A stretch of 64,000 bases of DNA from Ephemerocybe angulata (lineage: Eukaryota; Basidiomycota; Agaricomycetes; Agaricales; Psathyrellaceae): contig JAACJK010000112.1 in the NCBI GenBank assembly GCA_013368325.1, positions 248,001 through 312,000 on the forward strand. Reading direction: 5' to 3'. The position numbers and the translations under genes are program-made. Shown here piece by piece: positions 1 through 10,997 of the stretch; the stretch's first letter is position 1; each line of letters opens with the position of its first letter. The notes beneath the pieces are model-generated. The model was given only the letters and a program-made list of their open reading frames with translations, searched no databases and was not told the DNA's origin.

Positions 1-660
1 AAAACTCAAGAGGAGGGCCCTCACTAATTGCAGGCATCTTTGCAACCTAGGTGAGTCACTGTGGCTTTCTTTAGCCTTTCTTAAAATAATTCATTGTGCA
101 CAGGCTGATTCCCACTATTACCAGATTTACAGCTTCAAAGGGTTCAAAGGATCAATAGTTTATCCCAGTTCTGACTGCCCAGCTGACCTACATGACTGAA
201 GGAGGAAAAGAAGGGTGTCAGACTCACCGCAACCTCAATAGGCACAAGCTACACAATAGCTCAATCATACATAGTATTTGATATTTGATTATGAATCTCA
301 ATATTTATGCATTGATATAAAGTGAAGAGAGGAGAAAGATATGTATCAATCCTCGGAAACCCCATGTGATGCTTAAGTAATGAGATCAAATTTGATGGCA
401 CGTAACCTTAGGTGGCCTCCTGCCAAATCCTTGCCTCCGTTCGGTTCGCCTAAATGGGGCACCTCAGTAGTCGCCCAGGCTCTGGTGTGGAGCACCCTCG
501 GTAAGTGGGATAAGCACCCACCAGGCTGAGCAGCCCAGCCTGGCTGTCATCCCCCCAATCCGTCTGACATGATAGACAGTTTGTGCTCACGAGGGCCCGC
601 CCACCACCAACCTTATTGCCCACATACATGGGTCCAGATTGGCTAGGGTTTGCAGGTACA
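1..660. other. No gene recognised; repeated segment
   Basis: I see no open reading frame or RNA gene that I can support here. About 52 bases at 521-572 (starting GCACCCACCAGGCTGAGCAG) recur in diverged form at 893-945, so part of this stretch is a local direct duplication. Confidence 0.5.
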
Positions 661-737
661 GCTGTGGTGCAATGGTAGGAAGTGTCACTACAGAGGCTGT
701 CCTGGAAGTTGACAGTTCAACTCCGCTACGTGCCATT
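661..737 (+). other. tRNA-like (SINE-like) remnant
   Basis: The segment has an A-box-like TGGTGCAATGG followed about 50 bases later by a B-box-like GTTCAACTCC, the spacing of a polymerase III internal promoter. The T-arm and acceptor stem pair poorly, so this is not a functional tRNA. It is probably a SINE head or tRNA pseudogene. Similar modules occur at 20437-20515, 20605-20680 and 27445-27523. Confidence 0.35.
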
Positions 738-1427
738 ATTTTTAATGTACTTCTCACCATAAAACTCTGAAATTTACTGCTTGCATGCTGATTTTCGGAA
801 AGGACATGGTGTCAATAGATTCCACAAGGCTCAAAACTGTGCGGAATTGAATGATGTCATGCTATAGAACTGCGAGAATGTGATGTGATTAAGCACCCAC
901 CCAAGCAGAACAGCCCAGCCTGGCTGCCATCCTCCCAATCCATCGAATGAAAAGATTACATAATCGATCGTTTCTCTCCAGGATCTCGCACAATCCACAT
1001 CTGGTCAGCTGGGGCGATCACCAACCAGATGTGGTGGAGATGCACAGAAGGCTAATGGGCATTCCAATCTTTACTCTCTCTCCATCCTTCCGGCCTTGAG
1101 ACTCCTCAAAAGCATCTGTGAGTGACCACCATTTGATACAAAATAGGTATGTACACTCCTAATACACTACTACATATACCTGAACACTAATTTTCTTTAG
1201 TCAAATCAATCATGATCTTGCCCTCAGACCCAACCGAGTCCATTACAGTATTGGTGCTCAGGCGAGGTGGCCATTTCGAAAAGGCTTATCGAAGCTTTGT
1301 GTCGAGGTAAGCGAAACAGCGCATGCCACAGCATCTTTATAAGCTTGACAAATGAGTTTCGAAGCGCGACGAAGTGGTTGGGGTATGTGGACTCATCTTC
1401 CTCAGGCATAACCGACAGGCATAACCG

Positions 1428-2085
1428 ATGGGAGACGTCATAGTTGATGGGTTTCTGAGTGCATCCCAATTAATTCTCCTTGGACTCACCTCTTTAGGCG
1501 GCTTCTTGCTGACACCCAGTCTGTTCTACACGCGAAGATACGAGGAGCTGAAGATCAGCAAGAACATCCTCTACCACTACGAGACAAGAGTTATGCAAAC
1601 TGATCGTGCGAAAAGGAAGAAATTGGCTATACTTTGCCGGGTCAGAGTCATGGCGACATTTGGTGCCCCTGATTGAGAGATCCTTTGTAAAGCTTCACGG
1701 AAGCTGCTCATCCCTCAGCAGTGGGCAGGAATGGGACACCCTTGAGTATCGAACTGGGTACGCTATTCAATTTATCGTTATCGTTCTATCGTCCCCACCC
1801 CATTGGCGTACAATCATCCGTGCCTGGAAGGATGATGAGCTCTCCCAAGCGAATCACGACCGCCTCTTTGAGTGCTCATTCAACGGTCTTACTGGAGAAC
1901 GCAATGGTACGGATGTGTCCATGGCCTCTTCGCCGCTCACTCGTACTCAATCCTCCGGGCGGTCGAGGTGGGAAGGCAGTCCGTTATAGTACTCCAAAAT
2001 CCGTGGGGCAAATCAGAGTGGGCTGCACAGTGGTCGGACGGGTCGAAGTGGACGAAATGGCGGGTATTTTATGATGGAGTGTATG
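1428..2085 (+). pseudogene. Calpain-like cysteine protease, broken
   Basis: Calpains are calcium-dependent cysteine proteases with a Cys-His-Asn triad. The sequence shows the family's blocks in order: YEELK...YHYE (about 1530-1590), FAGSESWRHLVPLIE with KLHG (about 1635-1700), and AHSYSILRAVEV followed by NPWGKSEW and WSDGSKW (about 1935-2055). The last block holds the expected catalytic His and Asn. The blocks lie in different frames. Single-base shifts are needed near 1620 and near 1915, and the region from 1755 to 1830 may be an intron. I could not find the catalytic-Cys block (Q-G-x-C-W type) upstream. I read this as a decayed gene missing its N-terminus. The family assignment rests on the NPWG and HSYS motifs. 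Confidence 0.65.
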
Positions 2086-3917
2086 TCCTTATAGAGAGCT
2101 TTCTCGCTTCCAGGGATTGTTTCACATGTCACTGAAATTCATATTCGAAGATAGTACAGAAAGCAATGAGGAAGACGATAACATGGATGGAGAGGAAGAA
2201 GAGGTGGACGGTGAGGAATATTGCTCCTCGGCAAAAGCCATCAAGGGTGGCGAAACCACCATCAAATTTAGGTCCCACATCACCCGTTTCGCCCATGTCA
2301 CCCTTGTTCACTCCCGGCATCTTTTCCCAGGTGACAACATAGCCCAATGCTATCGTGGTATTTGTTATTAAGTTCTTGGAGGAGGGTGTGGGTGCTCGAA
2401 TTTCTCATAGTCTTACGTCTCATGCAGGTCTTGAGCTTCGCTTCCGTGAACTCGTACAGTAGACGCGGAAGCTCTGGTCTAGCTCCAGAGATACTTCACT
2501 CCAAAACAGCGGGATTCCCCAGAAGTTGAGTTGTTTGGAGGATTCAAAGCCTGAGAGCTGACTTGGGGCTAAACGTACCCAGGGAGAAGGTGGCATAGCA
2601 CCCAGAAAAACGACTCCAGATCAACAACTGGGCTACCCGGAAGAGAGACTTAGTGCCCCTGGCGGATTGGTACAGGTAGGTGCCCTGTCAATGGGGCGGG
2701 AGTGAGGCTCACACCACCACCTCCAACGCGACGAACAACAAAAGTTTCGTCTTCATAGCAGCTGTCACCACCCGGAACACCTGGACCTCAGATATCAGCC
2801 TCGTCGGGCACGACAATAACAGTAGAAGTCGTGTCGTACAATTTCCACGTCTTCCTCCGCAACCCCGCCGCGCCAACATCGAATAGCTCTGTCGTGTCCC
2901 TTGGTGCTGATGGCAGGTCCGTTTCATGATCAGTGTATAAAGGCTCGACCCTTAATACAAGCCGCAAAGCCCGTGCAACAAGGTTGCGGACGTAGGTACC
3001 ACAGTGGCCCTGACACTTGTTGGTCATCTGAGACACTGTGTTATCCCCTTCGACTCACTATGAACAATGGTACTTATATCTGTTTTGTAAGCTTGATTAC
3101 GATTTGCCGACATGGGCGTCAATTACGAGTGGAATAGGCGCTGTTGCGATGCGTGATCATCATGAGTGTGAAGTATCTTTGATATTCCAACATCTGAGAT
3201 TGATGATACAGGTGCTATCCTCTGTGCCCCTCGTCGCCGCTGGGGTTGCTTCAATGTCACCTGGCCCATTTTGGCAGTCACGGAGTCCGACGTGTCTAAC
3301 GTACCATGGAACTGTCTCCCGTCTCATGGAGATAGAGAGCTGGAGATCGAGAGCATCGACCATGGTTCTGACCACCTCCTCGAGAACATTCTGGTCATCG
3401 TGCTAATCTTGCTCATTTTAGAGGACGTCCGGGGATTTGGGGGTGGGGTGCAGGACTACCACTGCGCCCTACCGCCCCTGATCGCGTGTTGCCAACTGTG
3501 GGCGTGCTATGAAAGGAGATTGGGGGTCCACTAGAATCTACAGAAGTCAAATTCGACTCCTCGTATTCGCTTTTTTTCCAACTGTCCTCCCCTGTCAATG
3601 GTCTTGGCTGACTGGCCTCGCAGATCTCAGCAACAAGCCCAAGGCGGTGCTTCCAGAGCCTGGGGCCCTCCGAATTAAGATACAACTTTAAAGCTGCTCG
3701 CCTTTGTCTGAGTCGCCCTCATTTCGTGGTGGAGAGGTCACCCATGGCCAGGGCCAACCCATCATATGTGATGACATTTACCGCTCGGGTTACCGTTACC
3801 TTGGGCCTCAATGATATGCCCTGTCATACTTGCCTAAAGGTGTTAAAAACCGTTGGATTTTGAACCTAAATATGTGTACCGTGCTCTCGAACACGGTGCA
3901 CACTCCCCCTTGACATC
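2086..3917. other. No recognisable gene
   Basis: About 1.8 kb between the calpain relic and the SET gene. Several frames are open for 60-120 codons, but none shows a motif, convincing codon use or a splice pattern. It may hold decayed C-terminal calpain sequence; an acidic EEDDNMDGEEEE stretch near 2170-2220 could be linker. Confidence 0.4.
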
Positions 3918-5274
3918 ATGGCGTCCCTCCCTACCTCCACTCGATTGCCAAGCATACCTCCTTCTCGGTTCCACACAGACCTGCAGGATAATAAAAGGCC
4001 AAACGTCTCTCTGCCAAAAATACATACACCATGGTATCGCATTATCAAAGACCTGTCCCCAGATTCGCCAAAGATCACTCTTATCGATGATGTTCATGCT
4101 GGTGGTCAGCTCCCGGATTTTCATTATAGCAATAACATCTACCAAGCACTAGCTGATCCTGATCATGACCCACCTTCGGAGGGCTGTACCTGCAGTGGCC
4201 GATGCAGACCCAACAGCCCTACCTGTTCCTGCTATAGCAAAAGCCCATGCATATACACCAAGGAGGGAGTATTGAAGGATACCTCCGAAGGAATGGTGAT
4301 ACGTGAATGCAATGCAAAGTGCAGTTGCTCGCCGAAGTACTGTCCCAACCGTGTGAGTTCAAGCTCAGGGCCCAGCTTCATCGAATGTTACACTATAGCT
4401 ACTAAGCCTTTCCCATCTAGGTTGTATCGCGCGGTCGAAAAGTGGTCATTCAGATAAAGAGGACCAAAAACAAGGGGTTTGGCGTCTTTTGTGGGGACAC
4501 CGCTATACGGAAGGGTAGCTTCATTGGCATTTATGCTGGGGAATGCTTGGCCTGGAATGATGCCGCAGAGGCAATTGCAATCGAGTCAGTTACATTACCC
4601 TCCTGTAGGGAAAGGTACTCACCCTTCACATCTTTTAAGCGTCCATGGAAGAGAGAGCCGCAGTCACTACGCTTTTGCGATTGACTTCGACCACCTCAAG
4701 TTTCGCAAGAAAGAGGCAGACTTTGTTATTGATGCCAGTCGTGCCGGAAATGTGAGCACCTGAACACTGAGCCATCTATGCAATAGTAGAAACAGCATTC
4801 TAACTTTAAGTTTGACCAGTTTACGTGTTTCATTGTGAGATTCTTGCTACCAGTGCGGTGGACACTTTCTCATAATCTTATGGTTCCTCTCTAAAGAATC
4901 ATAGTTGCGACCCCAACGTGACTGTAATGCCTTGCTATCTCGACGATACCCCGGAGTATGCTCCATTCATTGCCATTTTCACTCGGCGCGGCATCGCTGT
5001 GGGGGAAGAAATTACACTGAACTACGCTGGAGACAAGCGGCCAAGTTGGCGCCGTTACCCCAACATTCCAAACAATGACTGTTATTGTGGATCTTCAAGA
5101 TGCACAGGTAGAGTTGTTGATATCTACAAACCACGGCCAGTGGTTGGCCTGGGGCCAGTGGTCGCTGGTGGCAGCATTTTACTTACCGCACAACACAGGG
5201 AGAATGTTCTGAGTCCATACGCATTTGAGCTTACATCGTTGCTCCAGATATATGTTTGGGTAAGCACAACATGA
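3918..5274 (+). CDS. SUV39/Clr4-type SET histone methyltransferase
   Basis: Predicted histone H3-K9 methyltransferase, acting on chromatin. Model: exons 3918-4352, 4421-4584, 4640-4751, 4811-4834 and 4897-5274, giving 370 aa; all introns are GT-AG, 55-68 nt, and phases agree. Residues about 85-145 form a cysteine-rich pre-SET (CTCSGRC ... CSC ... CNAKCSC ... CPNR). The SET core follows: GFGVF and YAGE in exon 2, the AdoMet-binding NHSCDPN at about 246-252, and the EITLNYAG block with Tyr 288. A post-SET motif CYCGSSRC closes the domain. No chromodomain is visible, unlike Clr4 or SUV39. A 24-nt microexon supplies residues just before NHSC. The C-terminal tail after the post-SET may differ because a GTAAGC donor lies at about 5260. 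The stop is 23 bp from the stop of the MYST gene on the other strand. SET class confidence is high; H3-K9 specificity is inferred. Confidence 0.87.
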
Positions 5275-5297
5275 TATACGTATATCCATAGATGTGG

Positions 5298-6975
5298 CTA
5301 AATGGAAAGGCAATTTAGATCAAGAACCATCTTCTTCACCTTCCGCTGCTTTGCAACCTTCTCTACCATCTCTCGGGTAATAACAACAACACCCCTGCTC
5401 TCCATAGTACCTCTGTCTAGTTGCTCTATTACCATCAGTGTTCCTATTTAAAACTATAATCATTCTTACTATGATGCTCTTGCTCAGCGCTGTCACTGCG
5501 CTTGATCATCAACCCGCACTCATTCAATGCAAAGGTAGCTTGGGCGATGTCAGCTAAGGTGCAGGAGATATGGACGTGTGTCTCGGCACTCCCGTCGTTA
5601 TGGACATGTGTAGCAAGCTCCTGCTTCATTGTAAAGATTGGTTCTGCAAACCAGGTTTAGAATATAACTTAAAAAGAGTAAGCAGCCCACCATCTACAAA
5701 TTCAGGCGGCTTGACACCACGATCCACACATGTCTCCATAATGTTCCCTCCATTGAGGACAGGAGCATTCCCTTCAGAGGCAGGGACATCCGTTAGCACA
5801 CATCTATTTCAATGGTAAATGAGGAGTTGGAGGATATCAGAGAAGCCTTACGTGCCTAAAGAACCGCACAAGGGTCGATACCCAATACGCGAGATATCCC
5901 CGTAATCCGAGATCGGACAGTGGCCTCTCTGGTAAGCCGACCTTCCCAGCCCAACGTGCAAGCTCATAGCCTGAATAATATTCGACTCAGGTCATTGCAG
6001 CCCAAAAGGTAGGCGGATGCACTTACTGAACTCAATCATGAGTGTCCCTGGCAACAACGTAGAACATAACTATGGTATGTTAGATATACGAAAGCAAGGG
6101 CGAAGGAATAGGACACTAACAGCCATCTAAGTAGTAGAAGAGACTCTTGGCATCTATAAAGAGCTTCCCAAACAAAGATAGATTTTGGCAATACAGCTGA
6201 AACCAATATTCAACGTTAATATTAAGCTAGGGTGTATCGAAGTGATCCGGTTCGTTACCAACCTTGTCCTGCTCTGGATCTATCTCCCATATTGTAACAT
6301 CGTTTTTCGAATACACCTTTTTTCCAGGGGGAAATTGCTGGCAACCTTCCTGAAGCCAATGAAAGCCTCGGTTCCCTGTAGATAGTATGACTATTACTAA
6401 CCTGGTGAACCTCCCAGACCTCTAAGTCTGAGAAATATTTGAAACAACGGCTACAAATGGCCAACGTCCTGGCTTTCAATCGTGTCGGGTGGGGAGAAAA
6501 ATACCTACAATGACATTAAGGTAAGCTTGGCCTTACACTCTGAGACCTGAAAGGAGCATAGAACTCACCATACTCTAATCTTCCACTCTCCAAAGAGAAC
6601 CCAATCGATATTGCGTTTGGTCACTGCAATGTCAGAAGTTTCCTGTGGGTCAAGAACTTCGTAATCCTCGTCACGACAGTGGTTGGTGCCGGAATCTGTC
6701 CTTCCACCAGTTCCTGTGCATCCATCGATCCGACATCTTGAGGATGAATCCAGGGATGAAAGTTCGTTCAAAGGACTCTCAACCACGGCAAGAAGCTCTC
6801 CACTCAATGCCAAGGGGGACCACTTGGGACTGATTGGGGAAGCACCAAGAGAATGTATATGAACCCACTCTCCACTCAATGGCGAGGGAGACCGCTCAAG
6901 ACTGGTTGTGAGAACAACAAGAGAATGAGGAAGCCACTCTTCCCTACGTTCGCCCGAGTTGGCTATATAGCGCAC
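5298..6975 (-). pseudogene. MYST-family histone acetyltransferase, damaged
   Basis: MYST enzymes acetylate histone lysines. Exons can be placed at ...-6569, 6504-6402, 6349-6263, 6196-6121, 6069-6027, 5970-5852, about 5800-5690, about 5650-5470 and about 5400-5298. They give the family blocks in order: FGEWKIRVWYFSPHP, a zinc finger ICSRC...[62 protein letters not shown], a conserved C-terminal region (CTLADIAQ, ALNECGL) and a final VITREMVEKVAKQRKVKK. The VLGYFSKEK-to-RKGYG stretch, which binds acetyl-CoA, is absent. At 6028-6060 one 16-base string reads as RDTHD in one frame and GTLMIE in another, as if two repeats recombined. An in-frame TGA lies at 6032-6034. A second small gap falls between DIAQAT and FALNECG. 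The N-terminal exon start is unresolved. Family call strong; inactivity inferred. Confidence 0.72.
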
Positions 6976-7245
6976 ATAGTAATGATCTTCAGTCTGATCT
7001 ATGATCTGAGCTTGCCCTACATTTACTCGTTATTGGACATTGCTTGACGGAAGAAAAGGACGAACGGGAGTTGCCATCAAGGTGCCGAATGGTTGCTGGG
7101 GTTAGAGAATGCATGGTTCAATGTCCAACGTTCAACGTTCAACGCACAACACACCTCTATATATATATAGCCTAGGCCTGTCATATGCATGCATGTCGGG
7201 CGGGGTTCGAAATGAGTCAAATGACTACCTAACGCGGCCGAACCA

Positions 7246-7602
7246 ATGCAATGGGCTTGCTCTGAATCTGAACCGACGTCCGTTGTACATGATCCCCCAC
7301 TGATTTATAGAGATGAACTCGAGGGAGAATATATATTTGTAGCCAGCACAGTCAAACCTCCTCCTGCGCCGAGACCATGGGCACCTAGGACTTCGTTCTT
7401 GCGCTACAAGGGGCAGTCAGCCTTCGCCTCCGAATTGGTGATGAATCCTCCAGCAAAGCTCATGTACTCGAGTAAGGCCCAAGTACTCGCTACAGGACAT
7501 ATTCAAGTTGGCAGGAGAGGAATCGATGCAGTTGATCTCCTGTTTTCCGATGACTTGCCCGAGGACACAAGCTTCGATGAGATAGGTATCCTAATTGAAT
7601 GA
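7246..7602 (+). CDS. Hypothetical protein, 118 aa
   Basis: An ATG-initiated open frame of 118 codons divergent from the MYST gene. Proline-rich in the middle (KPPPAPRPWAPR) and acidic at the C-terminus (FSDDLPEDTSFDE). I recognise no domain, and no signal peptide or membrane segment is visible. It could be an exon of a longer gene or a chance frame. Confidence 0.3.
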   Translation: MQWACSESEPTSVVHDPPLIYRDELEGEYIFVASTVKPPPAPRPWAPRTSFLRYKGQSAFASELVMNPPAKLMYSSKAQVLATGHIQVGRRGIDAVDLLFSDDLPEDTSFDEIGILIE

Positions 7603-7779
7603 GGAATGATTGGGAATAAAACGAGAACATTAGGTACAGAGAGAAAGGACAAGGAAAGGTTCAAAAACAAAGTATAGGATTGCGCTTCTTAGACTTCCCT
7701 CAAGTCTGCCTCAGAGGGGCCGACTAAGACCTAAAAGCGAACCTCAGCGCCAACTATGACGGAGCTAGGAAGTTCATCT

Positions 7780-9181
7780 CACCTGGAATCTGCTTGCCAG
7801 CCCTGTAAGATAGGACGGTAGAGAAGGTTATGGCCAAGGAAACAAAGCACCAAGACAATTATAACGGGGAGACTGGAGGCAGACAGCTCATCACGTTTTC
7901 TCATGGTCCAAAGCTTAACATCGAAAGGGGCCTCAGTAGCACCTGTCGCCACATATGCCAGCGAGCCTACGACCGATGCCTGAAGGTCATTGGGGTCAAT
8001 ATTGGTGAGAGATTATAAGAGGAATGCCGACCTCAACCAATGGAATAGGGGAAGCCTTGGCATGTGGTAGAGTGCACTCAAGGCCACCAGCAATGGCCCT
8101 GTTTGCAATCCGGGGCTCGCCATCGTCACTTCCCACAAGGAGCATCTCCCCATCAAAGATACTCGCAACTCGAAGGGGGATGTTTCTTTTGATAGGATGG
8201 TGAATCCTTTGAAGAAGATGGCTAGGAGGAAAGTTGTATATCTCGAGGCCATTCACAAGGTTTGTAACGACGAATGTCTTATTGGGGCACAAAGCCGCAA
8301 ACCCACTGTATGCTTGTGTTAGTCAAGTTGAACACAGTCAAGAGGAAACGATGTCCACATTCTCTCAGATGTCCGATGGCACCACTGCTAGTCTCCGGAT
8401 GCAGAGTCAAATACAGCTCTACAAATCACGTCATGATGAGAATATCAGGCCTGCAGAGTCTACTCACACTTCGCCCTCCCTAAAACTTGCCACCAACAGG
8501 TTCCCAGCTTCGGCGAAGTAGAGAGAGGCAATTATGTCATCCGTTGAATCAGCATCCAAGGTATTGGCCAGGTCCAGTTCGCCATCTGCAGACATGTAAG
8601 CTTTCGTCAAATCGACACCAACAGAGATACCCTCACCCTCAGTTAACCTCCACATTTTAACGCAACCGTCAGTGCTAGATGCCACCCGCCTATAGAAAGG
8701 GTCAAAAGCAAGCCTCCTGACTGGCTCTAGCAATTCCGACGTGCTTCGCATTGAAACAGGGGAGAAACGGTTCTGAAGATTAAGATCAGAACGCTATATC
8801 AGCTGTAAGGACTTATCTCAACTCACGGAACCAGGGAGCCTCTTGAATACGTGTATGTCTCCTAGGCCTATACCCAGGAGGAATCCAGTGGCCAGTTCGC
8901 CTTGAACAGTAATTTCCGATAGCCAGGTCGCCGATTCAATGGAAGGTTCTCCGTCAAGTCGAAAAGCCTGAAGTTCAGCCTTCCTGGATATGTCCCAAAT
9001 GACGACCTTACCGCCAAGGTCTGTGTTTTGGTTTTATCAGTCCAAGAGGCTTCTATCAACGAGTTGGGTGCTTACCGCCACTGATTAGGTATGAGCAGTC
9101 GTTGCTAATCGAGAGCACTTTAACAGCACTGTTGTGCGCCGCAAATCTCGCTCGGGACTTGATGTGCAAAGCTGCAGACAT
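7780..9181 (-). CDS. WD40-repeat protein with C-terminal TM segment
   Basis: WD40 propellers are interaction scaffolds. Exon 1 is 9181-9076 (MSAALHIKSRARFAAH..., with VKVLSISNDCSYLISGG at the first blade), exon 2 is 9020-8827 (GGKVVIWDISRK), and exon 3 is 8772-8468 (VRRLAFDPFYRRVASS...CVKMWRL). Further exons between about 8430 and 7780 include CPNKTFVVTNLVNGLEIY and LLVGSDDGEPRI. A last exon ends LPVIIVLVLCFLGHNLL, a likely membrane anchor, with stop at 7780-7782. The phases of exons 1-3 agree. The join after 8468 is unclear: the best acceptor near 8413 reads VAVFDSASGD and then meets a TAG, so the gene may be slightly damaged or use another splice site. It resembles a multicopy Agaricomycete WD40 family of unknown role. 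Confidence 0.7.
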
Positions 9182-9770
9182 GATGAACAGAAAGCTAAAC
9201 GGTAAGTCTTGGTCGTACTAGTTATACAAAAGGTAGCCCTTTATAAAAAAAGTGTCATGTAGACTCCGCCGACATCCATGTGAGCCTGTGTCCAAAACAA
9301 AACAATTAATTGCCCCAGTTCTTTTGTGTTTCCCTATAGCAAAGTATAGCGGGCGCATGCGCCCAAACATTGTCACCATTGTGACGCCACGAACCTGGTG
9401 CAATTGACGCACTATCACAATAGTCTTTGTTCCCAGGTCAGATGCGGTTAATGATAACGAGTGAAATTAAATTGACATCCCTTCGGCCGCGTAAAGTGAT
9501 TGCGCTTTCTGGGGCAATCCCGACGTGCTTCAATTGTGTCCAGTCCAATTGACAGAATTCGGGGTACGCCACAACGTCCACACCCTTTGTCACTGTGCAC
9601 GAACCAATATTAATACTAAGCCCTGTTTGTACATGTCAGACGCATTTATTGTTTGAAGCCTGGCCGGTGATATAAGGTGAGGGTATTCAAGGGTTAACAC
9701 TGCCAATCGCCAATTGTTGTGTGTTCTGGTCATGCCACAAGAGAGCGATGAAACCAACGGACATCGGTAC
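9182..9770. other. Intergenic; nothing recognised
   Basis: Upstream region of the WD40 gene. No motif-bearing frame on either strand. Confidence 0.4.
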
Positions 9771-10217
9771 TTAGGTCAGAAGTACTCCCTTCTTAACTTG
9801 ATTGAGGATCAGGACCTCTGAAAAAAATGAGATTTGCTTTCCCGAGATCGCGAGGAGGCCTTGTATCGTCTCGTGCTTGTTCTCTAGGAAATCATATGCG
9901 TACGATATTATGCTGAGTTCAGTCATTTGGTCTTGCCTATCACCATTGGAGCTTTGGAGAATTCCGCCTTTCCCACCCTCCAGGCTCGCGGGTATCGAGG
10001 CTATTCCCCAACGACCAGATTCCGCATTACTGGCGGCTGTAGCCTCGACCTTTACGCTATTTGGGGGCGAAGTGTATCTCAACGATCTCAACAAATTCAT
10101 GGGAACGTCTACAGACCCTTTGGTTGAATCCTTCTCAAGACCGTCAACAACTGAAATATATGCCCCTTCTTCTTGCTCAAAAGCCTGCACACTGTAGTGT
10201 TTTGAATTTATAACCAA
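9771..10217 (-). CDS. Unassigned ORF, about 148 codons
   Basis: Open on the minus strand from a non-ATG codon; the first in-frame ATG lies near 10100. The translation contains SISV-like polar stretches and no motif I recognise. The opposite strand is open for 131 codons as well, so coding status and strand are both uncertain. Confidence 0.2.
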   Translation of the reverse strand: MVINSKHYSVQAFEQEEGAYISVVDGLEKDSTKGSVDVPMNLLRSLRYTSPPNSVKVEATAASNAESGRWGIASIPASLEGGKGGILQSSNGDRQDQMTELSIISYAYDFLENKHETIQGLLAISGKQISFFSEVLILNQVKKGVLLT

Positions 10218-10997
10218 GAACGCACTGCAAGCTGTCCTACTCTAACTTGACTCTAACTGGCTATCAAGAGAAACAAAAACTTATCAACAGCACTAAACGA
10301 TGTAACTATTGCTTGGATAGCTAAGCGCCCGACAAGCGCCCAGGGCCCAGCAGACGCGTCATCACCAAAACCCCGTGTCAAATTCGGCCGACTAAGCACA
10401 TAAGACTGATAGGCAGCCAGCGCTTGTAACTCGCATGCAGGTCTGACTCGAGGAGCGCGGCAGAGGGATTGTGAGGGAGGCAGCTATTGATTTGTGTGTT
10501 GGCTGGGAGGTAAGTATGCAGCTGGATGGCGACCGAACATGTTGATTGGTCATGGCATTGAACAGTATCGCATCAATAGTAAGTGGTATGGTAGTGGTGG
10601 TATAATTGATCTACGGCAAGAAAAGGAAGAGGAAACACAAGAATAGACATTCGGGGTCTAGCGCTAAGTAGGGTCGAGTTCAACCGATGAGAATCAAGAC
10701 GAAAAGGATAAGGAAAGCAATAATACAAGGCCTACAAATCTTCAGAGAAGGAAGGCGTCGAGGAATTTAACGACGGTCTGTAGGGTGGACATAACAATCA
10801 TACCACCTGCTCTACAAGGAGCCAAGAAGCGAGAAAAAGAGAAGATATGTGAACAATAAGAGGGAAAGTGCAATGAAGTGCATCGAGGACGATAAGGTCG
10901 AAGGGAACGCCGAGACACCAATACGAGGATCATTTGAAGAGAGTACCAGCCTAGAAAGCGAAGTGGGGCACCTGCGTGTACGGTGTATGATCATTGA
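10218..10997. other. Intergenic; nothing recognised
   Basis: No supported gene. Purine-rich around 10620-10720, where GAAGAGGAAA-like runs dominate. Confidence 0.35.

Noticed and set aside
3160..3685. Minus-strand frames of 71-90 codons as a gene
   Set aside because: No motif, no consistent splice sites, and overlapping plus-strand frames are equally open.
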